A stretch of 64,000 nucleotides of DNA from NCBI GenBank assembly GCA_963678445.1, contig OY782877.1, positions 1,426,001 to 1,490,000 of the forward strand, read 5' to 3'. Below are positions 7,781 through 15,931 of the stretch, piece by piece (the first letter of the stretch is position 1; every line of letters begins with the position of its first letter). This stretch comes from G963678445 sp963678445. GTDB taxonomy: Bacteria; Hydrogenedentota; Hydrogenedentia; Hydrogenedentales; G963678445. Under the pieces are notes generated by a model, which did no database searches, had not been told where the DNA came from, and saw nothing but the letters and a program-made list of their open reading frames with translations. Made by a program: the position numbers and the translations under genes.

Positions 7781-9019
7781 GTGGTGAATCGTCTTAAGAA
7801 GGAACATATTGCCTGGCTGTTGCTGATGGGCAGCTTTGTGCTTGCGGTGCTATGCGCGCTGGGATTACGTGGGGATATGTTGTCTTACTTTCGTTCGCAG
7901 GAGTTTTCCGCGTTGATGGCGCAGGTGGATGAGGTCTCGGCGCAGGCCAATTTTGGGGAGGCAGAACGCTTGCTCTCGGAAATCGTGGCGCGGTATCCCA
8001 AACGGGAGGAGGCGCTGTTGCGCTATGCGCAATTTTTGGAGGGGCGAGGACAAAACGCGGCGGCAGAAGAGTGGTACCGGCGTGCGGCGTGCGTAGGACG
8101 ACAACGCTTTAGTGCAGTCCGGCGGTATGCAGCTTTTTTGGATCGACAGGATCGCTCAAAGGAGGCGCTGCCGTTGTATGTAAAGTATTTGAAGCGTCAT
8201 CCTGAGGATTATGCAGCTCAGTTGGATTTGGGGCAGCGTTTGTTGGTGACGGGACGTCTGGAGGAGGCGGTACCACGCCTGTTGGATGCACGTAAAGATC
8301 CGTATGTGTGTGCGGAAGCAGAGCGCAGTCTGGGGAAGGCGTATCAGCGTTTGGGACGATGGGAGGATGCGGTGGCGGCGTGGCGGCGCTTGACGGGAAT
8401 GAACGGAGAGCCAGGACGAAATCTGCACTGGCAGGATATTGCCGAAGCGTATGTACATCAAGGGCGCGTGGCGGATGCAATAGTAGCATGGGAAAAGTTT
8501 TTGCATTACTTTCCCAATTCAGCGCATGCGGTCCGCCAATTGCGTCGTTTGTATGAGCGGCAACGGGATTTCAATGCTTTGGCGCGGATGGACTTGTATG
8601 CAACGGCGGTGCGACCGGAGATAGAAATCGGCAAACCGTTGAACTGGTATGTATGGCTGGAGGGGGTGTCTCATCTCCCTACGCAGTGCTGTGTAGGAAA
8701 GACGGTGCAGGTGATGTTGCATTTTGGCTTTGCGCAAACGGTGCACAAGGAGGAAGCGCTGCAGCTTCAATTTTATCTGTCCCCATCGGATGGCGCTGTA
8801 GAACTTCTTTCGTCTGCACCGGATAGTGTTGCGCCTGCGCCATGTTGGCGTGGGGATGGGGTGCAACGTTTTTTTTCATTGCGCATACCGGCGTCGTTAC
8901 CGTCGGGAGAGTATGTCCTGATGTGTTCGACGCTGTATGACACGGAGCAACGGGTAGCGTTGGGCACGGTGTCGGTCGGGGCAAAGATGATGAAGGAGGA
9001 GGCGCCATGCGATTTTTAG
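7781..9019 (+). CDS. Membrane-anchored TPR protein of exopolysaccharide operon
   Basis: The protein has 412 residues. A transmembrane helix at about 10-30 (HIAWLLLMGSFVLAVLCALG) is followed by TPR repeats through about residue 270 (AERLLSEIVARYPKREEALL, EALPLYVKYLKRHPEDYAAQ, DAIVAWEKFLHYFPNSAHAV). The C-terminal 140 residues form a beta-rich domain of unknown type. The start is a GTG (7781, with another at 7784) and lacks a good ribosome binding site. Its stop overlaps the glycosylphosphotransferase start by 13 nt, so the genes are coupled. TPR proteins in such operons often organise polysaccharide assembly or export; that role is inferred from context only. Confidence 0.75.
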   Translation: MVNRLKKEHIAWLLLMGSFVLAVLCALGLRGDMLSYFRSQEFSALMAQVDEVSAQANFGEAERLLSEIVARYPKREEALLRYAQFLEGRGQNAAAEEWYRRAACVGRQRFSAVRRYAAFLDRQDRSKEALPLYVKYLKRHPEDYAAQLDLGQRLLVTGRLEEAVPRLLDARKDPYVCAEAERSLGKAYQRLGRWEDAVAAWRRLTGMNGEPGRNLHWQDIAEAYVHQGRVADAIVAWEKFLHYFPNSAHAVRQLRRLYERQRDFNALARMDLYATAVRPEIEIGKPLNWYVWLEGVSHLPTQCCVGKTVQVMLHFGFAQTVHKEEALQLQFYLSPSDGAVELLSSAPDSVAPAPCWRGDGVQRFFSLRIPASLPSGEYVLMCSTLYDTEQRVALGTVSVGAKMMKEEAPCDF

Positions 9020-10380
9020 CTGCTTTACTTACAGACGCTGTCTGGATTGCCTATACATATGTGGGCATGACGTTACTGATGGTGTATCGGGGGGCGCCGG
9101 TGGAGATGTTGATTACGCTTGTAGCGGTATTGCTTCCGTTTGTCGTGGTGCATCAGTTGTGTATAGGGGCCTTTGAGGGCTACAACTTCGAGCGCCTGCG
9201 TAGTGAGTCAGATGTGGCATTTTCGGCGCTGTTGGGGGTGATTACGGGTACGGCGCTTTCTTTTTTCCTGTCGATGATGGTAATCCTCTATTACACGCCG
9301 GCAACGCAGGTGATTGGGCGTTCCGTATTTTTGACGGCGGGTGTGTTGAACCTTTTTATCTTACCCGGTTGGCGAATTTGGTACACGCGCCAGCGCCGTC
9401 GTCGGGGAGAGTTGAATTCGCGGGTGTTAGTCGTCGGTGCCCGGGATACGGTGGAGGCGGTCGCACAGGATTTGGAACGCTATTCACGCAGCGGGCATGA
9501 AATTGTGGGCTGCATCCTGAATGAGGAGGGATGTGATGATCCCGTGTCCTATGGCTTTTTAGGGGGGATTGATGATTTATCCCGTCTGGCTCTGGAACGG
9601 GAAACGGATGAGGTGCTGGTGATTGGAGAAGGGATTGCACAGGCCCCGGACAAGATATTGCATTTAGTAGAGGTGTGTGAGTCGCTTGATATCCCGGTGC
9701 ATATTTTGCCGGGCTTCTATGAGGCGGTCATAGGGCGTCTGAATCTGTTTGAGATTGGCGGCTTGCCCTTGGTGGGCTTGCCCAAGCATCCATTATATGG
9801 CATGTATGCGTTTACAAAGCGAAGTATGGATATCGTTGGCGCCTGTGTGGGCTTGTTGCTAAGTGCGCCGATTATGCTGGCAACGGCGTGTGCAATTAAA
9901 TGGGATTCCAAGGGACCGGTTTTTTATCGTCAAAAACGGGTAGGTCGTAATGGACGGGAATTTTGGTTGATAAAATTTCGTACTATGTCTGCAGATGCGG
10001 AGAAGGAGACGGGACCCGTCTGGGCTGTAAAGCAGGACCCCCGCGTAACGCGTGCAGGTCGCTTTTTGCGTAACAAACGGATTGATGAGATACCGCAATT
10101 CTGGAATGTGCTCAAGGGGGAAATGAGCCTGGTGGGACCGCGACCGGAACGACGGTTGTTTATGGAGGCCTTTGCCAAGGAAACGCCTCTTTTCCCGTTG
10201 CGTTTGCGGGTACGCCCTGGCATCACTTCATTGTCGCATACGATGGGGCGCTATGATTCGATGCCCGAACACCGCCTGCTGTATGACTTGGTATATTTGA
10301 GTAATCTTTCCCTTATGTTGGATGTGCGTATTCTTGTGACCACGGTAAAAATTGTTTTAACGGGGCGTGGCGCACAATAG
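9007..10380 (+). CDS. Polyprenyl glycosylphosphotransferase (WbaP/WcaJ type)
   Basis: The protein has 457 residues. It starts with about four transmembrane helices, followed by a Rossmann-like CoA-binding-type domain (SRVLVVGARDTVEAVAQDLE) and a fifth membrane segment (SMDIVGACVGLLLSAPIMLA). It ends with the bacterial sugar transferase domain, recognisable by GPVFYRQKRVGRNGREFWLI, KFRTM, RNKRIDEIPQFWNVLKGEMS and LVGPRPERR. Enzymes of this family transfer a sugar-1-phosphate from a nucleotide sugar to undecaprenyl phosphate, the first step of exopolysaccharide, capsule or O-antigen repeat-unit synthesis at the inner membrane. The sugar is not predictable here. It is followed 16 nt later by a GT4 glycosyltransferase. 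Confidence 0.92.
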   Translation: MRFLAALLTDAVWIAYTYVGMTLLMVYRGAPVEMLITLVAVLLPFVVVHQLCIGAFEGYNFERLRSESDVAFSALLGVITGTALSFFLSMMVILYYTPATQVIGRSVFLTAGVLNLFILPGWRIWYTRQRRRRGELNSRVLVVGARDTVEAVAQDLERYSRSGHEIVGCILNEEGCDDPVSYGFLGGIDDLSRLALERETDEVLVIGEGIAQAPDKILHLVEVCESLDIPVHILPGFYEAVIGRLNLFEIGGLPLVGLPKHPLYGMYAFTKRSMDIVGACVGLLLSAPIMLATACAIKWDSKGPVFYRQKRVGRNGREFWLIKFRTMSADAEKETGPVWAVKQDPRVTRAGRFLRNKRIDEIPQFWNVLKGEMSLVGPRPERRLFMEAFAKETPLFPLRLRVRPGITSLSHTMGRYDSMPEHRLLYDLVYLSNLSLMLDVRILVTTVKIVLTGRGAQ

Positions 10381-10396
10381 CGGCACGTGAGATTGT

Positions 10397-11620
10397 ATGA
10401 AGATTTTGTTGCTTACGCAGTATTTTCCGCCAGAATTTGGCGCAGCTGCCGCACGTAACTCAGAACACGCCAGACTTTGGGCGGAAGCGGGGCACGCGGT
10501 GCAGGTCTGTACGGGTATGCCCAACTATCCAACGGGACAAGTAGCGGCAGGGTACCGTGGAAAGGTGTTGGTTCGGGAAACGCAATCAGGTTATGAGGTC
10601 GTTCGTACCTGGATTTATGCAACACCCAACCGCGCCGTTTGGAAACGGGTGCTGGCCTCACTGTCTTTCATGGCGTCGGCATTGATAAGCGGTATTTTTT
10701 GCTGCCGCCGTCCGGATATTATCATTGCTTCCTCCGGGCCTTTCTTCGTAGCCCCGCTGGGGTACTTGCTGAGCTTGGTGAAACGCGTTCCCTTTGTATT
10801 TGAAGTGCGCGATATTTTACCCCAGCAGGCCGTGGATGTAGGGATGTTGAAAAATCGATTTTTAATTCGTTTTTTAACGGAGATAGAGGAATTTTTGTAC
10901 CGGCGCGCGTGTTGCATAGTCACCGTAGCCGCTGCGTCACGCGAATCCCTGGTGGAACGTGGCATACCGTCAGAAAAAGTATTTACTGTAGAAAATGGTA
11001 TTGTGGAGTCGTTTTTTGCACCAATGCCGGGTGATAATGCGGTGCGTGATGAGGAGGGTTGGGCTGGAAAATTTGTCGTGCTGTATGTAGGCGCACATGG
11101 GGTTTCACAAGGACTGCATGCATTGCTGGAAGTGGCACAAAGGGTAAAGGAATACGAAGATATTCTTTTTGTATTTGCGGGTGAAGGGGCGGAAAAGCCT
11201 GCCATGATGGCATGGGCAGGGCAACATGAGTTGTCTAATGTGCGTTTCTTACCATTGCAACACAAAGATCGAATGCCGCAACTGTATGCAGCGGCAAATG
11301 TCTGTCTGGTGCCCCTTCGTAAAGGGAAATATTTCACCATTAATATTCCTTCAAAGACTTTTGAAATTATGGCCTGTGGGCGCCCCATACTTTTGGGCGC
11401 ACAGGGTCAGGCGCGGCGTATTGTCGAAGAGGCTGAGGCGGGTATCGCGGTGGATCCGGAAGATGTGGAAGGGTATACGCAGGCGTTATTGTCGCTGTAC
11501 AACGATCCGGCGCGTTGTGCCGCATTAGGAAAGGCGGGGCGTGCGTATGTGCTCGAACATTTTACACGTCGCGCCAAGGCGCAGGCCTATTTGGATATCT
11601 TGCAACAGTATAGCCGTTAA
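10397..11620 (+). CDS. Family 4 glycosyltransferase (WbuB-like)
   Basis: The protein has 407 residues with two Rossmann domains (GT-B fold). The N-terminal part has LLTQYFPPEFGAAAARNSEH and VRDILPQQAVDVG, typical of WbuB/WcaI-like transferases. The C-terminal part has VLYVGAHGVSQGLHALLEVA, FVFAGEGAEKPAM, LVPLRKGKYF and PSKTFEIMACGRPIL, the nucleotide-sugar binding region. It should add a sugar to the lipid-linked acceptor made by the preceding enzyme. It ends the three-gene operon; no flippase or polymerase (Wzx, Wzy) is present within this window, so the rest of the pathway must lie elsewhere. Confidence 0.9.
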   Translation: MKILLLTQYFPPEFGAAAARNSEHARLWAEAGHAVQVCTGMPNYPTGQVAAGYRGKVLVRETQSGYEVVRTWIYATPNRAVWKRVLASLSFMASALISGIFCCRRPDIIIASSGPFFVAPLGYLLSLVKRVPFVFEVRDILPQQAVDVGMLKNRFLIRFLTEIEEFLYRRACCIVTVAAASRESLVERGIPSEKVFTVENGIVESFFAPMPGDNAVRDEEGWAGKFVVLYVGAHGVSQGLHALLEVAQRVKEYEDILFVFAGEGAEKPAMMAWAGQHELSNVRFLPLQHKDRMPQLYAAANVCLVPLRKGKYFTINIPSKTFEIMACGRPILLGAQGQARRIVEEAEAGIAVDPEDVEGYTQALLSLYNDPARCAALGKAGRAYVLEHFTRRAKAQAYLDILQQYSR

Positions 11621-11870
11621 ATTGAATAGCTTAGAATAGAACGATAGGTGTGTGTTGTATTTGCGAACGCAAAATCTTGTCTTTTATTCCTAATTTCTGG
11701 TCATATTCGGCGTATTAGTATGCATACTTCTTATAATAGTGGAGGTGTGTCTGCTTACAGCAAACACGTGTAATTGGCGCTGGCTACTGCATAAATGTGT
11801 TATGCTAAAGAATAGTTATTTTTTTGCAGTAAAAGCGGTTTGTTAAAAATATGAGATGGGGAACAGGAAG

Positions 11871-12839
11871 ATGAAAAAAGGATTCACCTTGATCGAGCTA
11901 CTGGTCGTCATTGCGATCATCGGCATTTTGGCGGCTATTCTGTTGCCGGCCTTGGGGCGTGCACGGGAAGCGGCGCGGCGTTCGTCTTGTGCGAACAACC
12001 TGAAGCAGATGGGCCTTGTGTTCAAGATGTATAGCGGTGAAAGCGTTGGCAGCAAATTTCCGTACCAGTTGCATAATGACGGAATCGGTTCGCCTGCAAT
12101 GACTTTCCATGGTCCATTGTTGTATCCTGAATATCTAAACGACTACAATATAACCTTGTGCCCGTCTGACCCCGCCACTTGCTCCAAACCACTGGACGAA
12201 CAGATTGACGATATCTTAAACCAGAGATTAGAAGGGCCCAAGCCAGTATATCGAGGCGGTGACCTGAACGGGGATAAGCGTTTTGATGATGAAGATATTG
12301 CTATCTGGATCTGCCTGCCCCGCTCGTATATTTATACCGCGTGGGCGACGTCGAATGTGAATGAGATGGCGGCGGTAGTGGAGGCGTTGGAAAATTCGCG
12401 AAATAACTACACCCTGCCCAACCTGATCGCATTTCCCGATTCGGATAATGACCTTACAGTCGTCGGGGAGCCGCGCACCTATAATGGCATCGAAATTATT
12501 CCTGAAGGTTCAGGGGGTGGGGATCGAATCTATCGTTTACGCGAAGGTATCGAGCGCTTCCTGATTACCGATATCAATAACCCGGCATCAGCAGCTTCAC
12601 AGAGCATGATCCCCGTCATGTGGGACATGTTTTCCTCGGCGCCTACGGGGTTTGCTGCCGCAACACCGGGAGCGAATATGGGGCAAGGCACCGCCAAGTT
12701 TAATCACATTCCCGGTGGCTCCAATGTGTTATTTATGGATGGGCACGTTGAGTTCATTCGCTACGGGGTAGAGGAATTCCCCATTACTGCATGGATGGCC
12801 GGTTTCTTCGGCAGTGTGCGCTATGGCGGTGGTTTCTAA
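11871..12839 (+). CDS. Type II/IV prepilin-like protein with H-x(n)-DG C-terminus
   Basis: The protein has 322 residues. The N-terminus is a textbook class III signal: a short basic leader (MKKG), then the FTLIELLVVIAIIGILAAIL helix with the conserved Glu at mature position 5. The rest is a pseudopilin headgroup that ends with FNHIPGGSNVLFMDGHVEF, the block found in very large paralogous families in Planctomycetota, Lentisphaerota and Verrucomicrobiota. A DLNGDKRFDDEDI segment near residue 130 resembles a calcium-binding or dockerin-like loop. I start at 11871 because ACAGGAAG precedes it and the leader peptide then has normal length. It stands alone, so its secretion system is elsewhere. Confidence 0.9.
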   Translation: MKKGFTLIELLVVIAIIGILAAILLPALGRAREAARRSSCANNLKQMGLVFKMYSGESVGSKFPYQLHNDGIGSPAMTFHGPLLYPEYLNDYNITLCPSDPATCSKPLDEQIDDILNQRLEGPKPVYRGGDLNGDKRFDDEDIAIWICLPRSYIYTAWATSNVNEMAAVVEALENSRNNYTLPNLIAFPDSDNDLTVVGEPRTYNGIEIIPEGSGGGDRIYRLREGIERFLITDINNPASAASQSMIPVMWDMFSSAPTGFAAATPGANMGQGTAKFNHIPGGSNVLFMDGHVEFIRYGVEEFPITAWMAGFFGSVRYGGGF

Positions 12840-12871
12840 CAATATTTTCCACCATAATTTTGTGGATGTAC

Positions 12872-12899
12872 AGGGCCGTATCCGGAAGGATGCGGCCCT
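12872..12899 (+). terminator. Hairpin downstream of the prepilin gene
   Basis: AGGGCCGTATCC and GGATGCGGCCCT form a 12-bp stem with one T-G pair and a GGAA tetraloop, followed by TCCTTATC. It lies 33 nt after the prepilin stop and probably ends that transcript, although the U-tract is poor. Confidence 0.65.
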
Positions 12900-12937
12900 T
12901 CCTTATCATAGGAAGGGCCGACAGAAGAATAAAAAAA

Positions 12938-12963
12938 CAGGGAGCGGTCAACGCCGCTCCCTG
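12938..12963 (-). terminator. Intrinsic terminator of the PilT-like gene
   Basis: The perfect 10-bp stem CAGGGAGCGG / CCGCTCCCTG has a 6-nt loop. On the minus strand it is followed by seven T residues. It lies 33 nt past the stop of the PilT-like gene. Confidence 0.85.
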
Positions 12964-12996
12964 TTCTGATAATAGAGGATAGAGGGGGGTAGGAGG

Positions 12997-14487
12997 CTAT
13001 TTGAGCAAGCGACCGCTGGAGGATTGGATACCCGATATAACGCGTTCGAAGGCTTCCTCGTCACTACATGCCGACACGGCCTCTTCGCGTGTAATCAGCT
13101 TTTTATGGTAAAGCTCTACCGCGTATTGGTCGAAACTACGCATGTCGCTGTCTACTTCGATAATACCCCAAAGTTTATCCAGGTCGCCGTCCAGAATAGC
13201 GTCACGAACAATAGGCGTACCGCCGAGAAGAATTTCCACAGCGGGGATACGGCCACCACCGATTCGCCTGAGCAAACGCTGGCATACGACGCCTTGCAGC
13301 GTATAGGCAATTTCCTGACGGATAAGATCGCGTTCGTCCTGAGGGAAGTAACTGATCATACGGTTAATAGTATCGACCGCGGTAGTGGTGTGCAGGGTAG
13401 AGAAAACGAGGTGCCCAGTTTCCGCGGCACTCAGTCCTGCGCGGATGGTTTCAATATCGCGCATTTCACCTACGAGGATTACGTCGGGGTCTTCACGCAG
13501 TGCGCCGCGTAGCGCATTACCGAAGGAGAGGGTATCGCGTCCAACCTGACGCTGTGAAATGATACTGGCTTTATCCTGGTATACAAATTCGACCGGATCT
13601 TCGACGGTAATAATGTGTGCTTTCCGCGTTTCATTAATATAATCCAGCATGGAAGAAAGCGTAGTCGATTTGCCGCTACCCGTAATCCCGCAAACGAGGA
13701 ATAATCCGCGGTGCTTGTTGCACACGCTTCGGACAACATCGGGAATATTCAATTTTTCAAAGGGGAGCGGGGCTTCCGGAATGAGACGGATAGCCAACGC
13801 CATAGCGCCTGATTTGATGTAGCCACTACAACGCAGATAGCCGATGCCAGCGGCGTGGTATTGGAAACTCGACTCGCGCTCGGTTTCCAACAGAGTAAGC
13901 TCCGATTCACCACCCAATTGTAAAACGAAATCGCGCATATCTTCAGCGGTGACCAGCGGAAATTCCTTCATAGGCGTCAGATCGTTGTCTATACGCACAA
14001 AGGGGTGGTTACCTGCACGCAGGTGCAAGTCGGAAGCGCCCTTCTTCTCCATCATCTCAACCAACAGGTTGATGTTGAAGCCAGTACTGACGTATCGTTC
14101 CACATGCACTTGCCATGTCTGTGAGCGCATGGAGTGTGCGGCATATGTCTCAACGATGCCGTCAATGGGAAGCAACTGCTTTAGTTGCCGCCATTCAAAG
14201 GGCGGCAGGGTAAGGCGGCATGCCCCGTTGGTTGTGTGGACGCGTCCGCCGATCTGGCTGTCGCGCATGGCCTCTTCGAGTGTCTCAAGGGAAGTGTCTT
14301 GTTTTACGTCGAAGGTAATCTGCATCAAGTCTATGCGCTTAGACAGGTCCAACCCCTTGGCAAAGATTTTACATCCATCGGAAGTAAAGCTAAGCTCTGC
14401 GGGCAGGCCAGCTTCGCGAATTGTCGCTTGCATGCCGGTTTCAAACACATCGAGAATGGTACTTGTAGATTGACTGCCAATAAACAT
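12997..14487 (-). CDS. PilT/GspE-family twitching ATPase with N-terminal extension
   Basis: The protein has 496 residues. From about residue 137 it is PilT-like: LVEMMEKKGASDLHLRAGNH, Walker A GITGSGKSTT near 268, ITVEDPVEF, Walker B DVILVGEMRD and HTTTAVDTINR. These hexameric ATPases drive pilus retraction at the inner membrane. The first 135 residues are not part of the usual PilT (about 340-370 residues) and I do not recognise them. I chose the ATG at 14487 because AGGA lies 8 nt upstream; a GTG at 14538 would add 17 residues. It is convergent with the prepilin gene, with two terminators between them. Confidence 0.88.
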   Translation of the reverse strand: MFIGSQSTSTILDVFETGMQATIREAGLPAELSFTSDGCKIFAKGLDLSKRIDLMQITFDVKQDTSLETLEEAMRDSQIGGRVHTTNGACRLTLPPFEWRQLKQLLPIDGIVETYAAHSMRSQTWQVHVERYVSTGFNINLLVEMMEKKGASDLHLRAGNHPFVRIDNDLTPMKEFPLVTAEDMRDFVLQLGGESELTLLETERESSFQYHAAGIGYLRCSGYIKSGAMALAIRLIPEAPLPFEKLNIPDVVRSVCNKHRGLFLVCGITGSGKSTTLSSMLDYINETRKAHIITVEDPVEFVYQDKASIISQRQVGRDTLSFGNALRGALREDPDVILVGEMRDIETIRAGLSAAETGHLVFSTLHTTTAVDTINRMISYFPQDERDLIRQEIAYTLQGVVCQRLLRRIGGGRIPAVEILLGGTPIVRDAILDGDLDKLWGIIEVDSDMRSFDQYAVELYHKKLITREEAVSACSDEEAFERVISGIQSSSGRLLK

Positions 14488-14653
14488 ACTGCTGTTCCTG
14501 TCGATATAGAAATTAAGAAGTAAGGAACCTGTAGCCACGCCTCAGGATTCATTAGCATAGCATGTGCAATTCTGTACAGTCAAAGAATCCGCCGGTCAAC
14601 AACGTCTTTCAATGTCGATGATAGGCGTCTTTCTTTCCTGGCATAGAAAACGC

Positions 14654-14659
14654 TATAAT
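14654..14659 (+). promoter_or_regulatory. Candidate -10 box upstream of leuB
   Basis: TATAAT occurs 101 nt before the leuB start. The matching -35 region (TTCTTT at 14631-14636, 17-nt spacing) is poor, so this is a weak promoter call based mostly on the perfect -10 hexamer. Confidence 0.3.
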
Positions 14660-14760
14660 GCGCCCTACATCCACAGTTGTTTTGTTTTCAACAGGCATCT
14701 TTGTATCAGCATATAGTCTGCGCGAACGATGCAAAAAGAAAAAGAAAGTAGAGTGACAGT

Positions 14761-15858
14761 ATGTCTTCTTATTCAATAGCTATCTTAGAGGGGGATGGGA
14801 TCGGTCCGGAAATTGTGAAAGAGGCATTGAAGGTGCTTGCTGAGGTGGAGAAGAAGTATGCGTGTTCGTTCGAATTGTTACCCGCGCCCTTTGGCGGCAA
14901 GGCGTATTTTGATACGGGCGCATCGTTTCCGGAAGAAACAAAGGCGATCTGCGATCGCGCCGACGCTATTTTAAAGGGACCGATTGGTCTTTCGTTGGAA
15001 GAGTCACAGAAAATTCCCGTGGAAGAGCAGCCAGAACGGGCCGCCTTGTTGCCCTTGCGTAAGCGCTATAACACATATGCCAATTTCCGACCGGTATACC
15101 TGCCGCCGGAGTTAATCCACTTTTCGCCGTTGCGTGCAGAGCAGATTCCGGACGGCATTGACATGATCATGATTCGTGAGTTGGTGGGGGGACTGTATTT
15201 TGGCGATAAAGAGCGCGGAATAGATAAGCAAGGACGACGCTATGTGCGTGAATCGTTGAATTACGACGAGGTCGAAATCCGCAATATCCTCCACGTAGCC
15301 TTCCAGGAGGCACAGCGTCGCAAAAAGGTATTGCACAATGTGCACAAGAGCAATGTGCTGTTATCCAGCGTGCTGTGGAATGAAGTCTTTGAAGAGGTGG
15401 CGACGGAATATCCCGATGTGGAATGTCGCCACATTATCGTTGATGCGGCTGCTACCGCGTTGGTGTTGAAACCTCAGCAGTTTGACGTGATGGTGATGGA
15501 GAATATGTTTGGCGATATCCTGAGTGACCTGGGCGGTGGCTTGCTGGGTTCACTGGGCCTGATGCCCTCAGCGTGCATTGGTACCGACAAGAGCTATTAT
15601 GAGCCTTCGCATGGCTCTGCCCCGGATATTGCGGGCAAAGGAATTGCCAATCCGTATAGCATGATAGGTTCGGTGGCGTTGATGCTGGAGAAGAGTTTCG
15701 ATATGCCCGAAGCGGCCAAACAGATCTGGACGGCGATGCGTAAGGTCTTTGGTATGGGCTATACCACAAGCGACTTGGGCGATCCGAACGGCTCATGCAC
15801 GGTCTTGTCCACGAGTGACTTTGGAGACAAGGTGGTGGAGGCGTTTCGTTCGTTGTAA
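14761..15858 (+). CDS. leuB: 3-isopropylmalate dehydrogenase
   Basis: The protein has 365 residues of the isocitrate/isopropylmalate dehydrogenase fold. Visible motifs are ILEGDGIGPEIVKEAL at the N-terminus, LLPLRKRYNTYANFRPVYLP for substrate binding, MIRELVGGLYFG, DVMVMENMFGDILSDLGGG with the metal-binding aspartates, and YEPSHGSAPDIAGKGIANP for NAD binding. It oxidises and decarboxylates 3-isopropylmalate to 2-oxoisocaproate in leucine synthesis. The related tartrate or homoisocitrate dehydrogenases are less likely given the LPLRKRYNTYANFRP loop. The other leucine genes (leuA, leuCD) are not adjacent, so this is a detached member of the pathway. Confidence 0.92.
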   Translation: MSSYSIAILEGDGIGPEIVKEALKVLAEVEKKYACSFELLPAPFGGKAYFDTGASFPEETKAICDRADAILKGPIGLSLEESQKIPVEEQPERAALLPLRKRYNTYANFRPVYLPPELIHFSPLRAEQIPDGIDMIMIRELVGGLYFGDKERGIDKQGRRYVRESLNYDEVEIRNILHVAFQEAQRRKKVLHNVHKSNVLLSSVLWNEVFEEVATEYPDVECRHIIVDAAATALVLKPQQFDVMVMENMFGDILSDLGGGLLGSLGLMPSACIGTDKSYYEPSHGSAPDIAGKGIANPYSMIGSVALMLEKSFDMPEAAKQIWTAMRKVFGMGYTTSDLGDPNGSCTVLSTSDFGDKVVEAFRSL

Positions 15859-15879
15859 CAGACGCAGCTTGAGATGAAA

Positions 15880-15909
15880 AACGCGGGCGGAAAACTCTCC
15901 GCCCGCGTT
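15880..15909. terminator. Bidirectional terminator between leuB and araB
   Basis: AACGCGGGCGGA and TCCGCCCGCGTT form a perfect 12-bp stem with a 6-nt loop. The plus strand continues CTTTGTTCTTTTTC and the minus strand TTTCATCTC, so it can end both converging transcripts. Confidence 0.88.
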
Positions 15910-15931
15910 CTTTGTTCTTTTTCGCAGTGTT

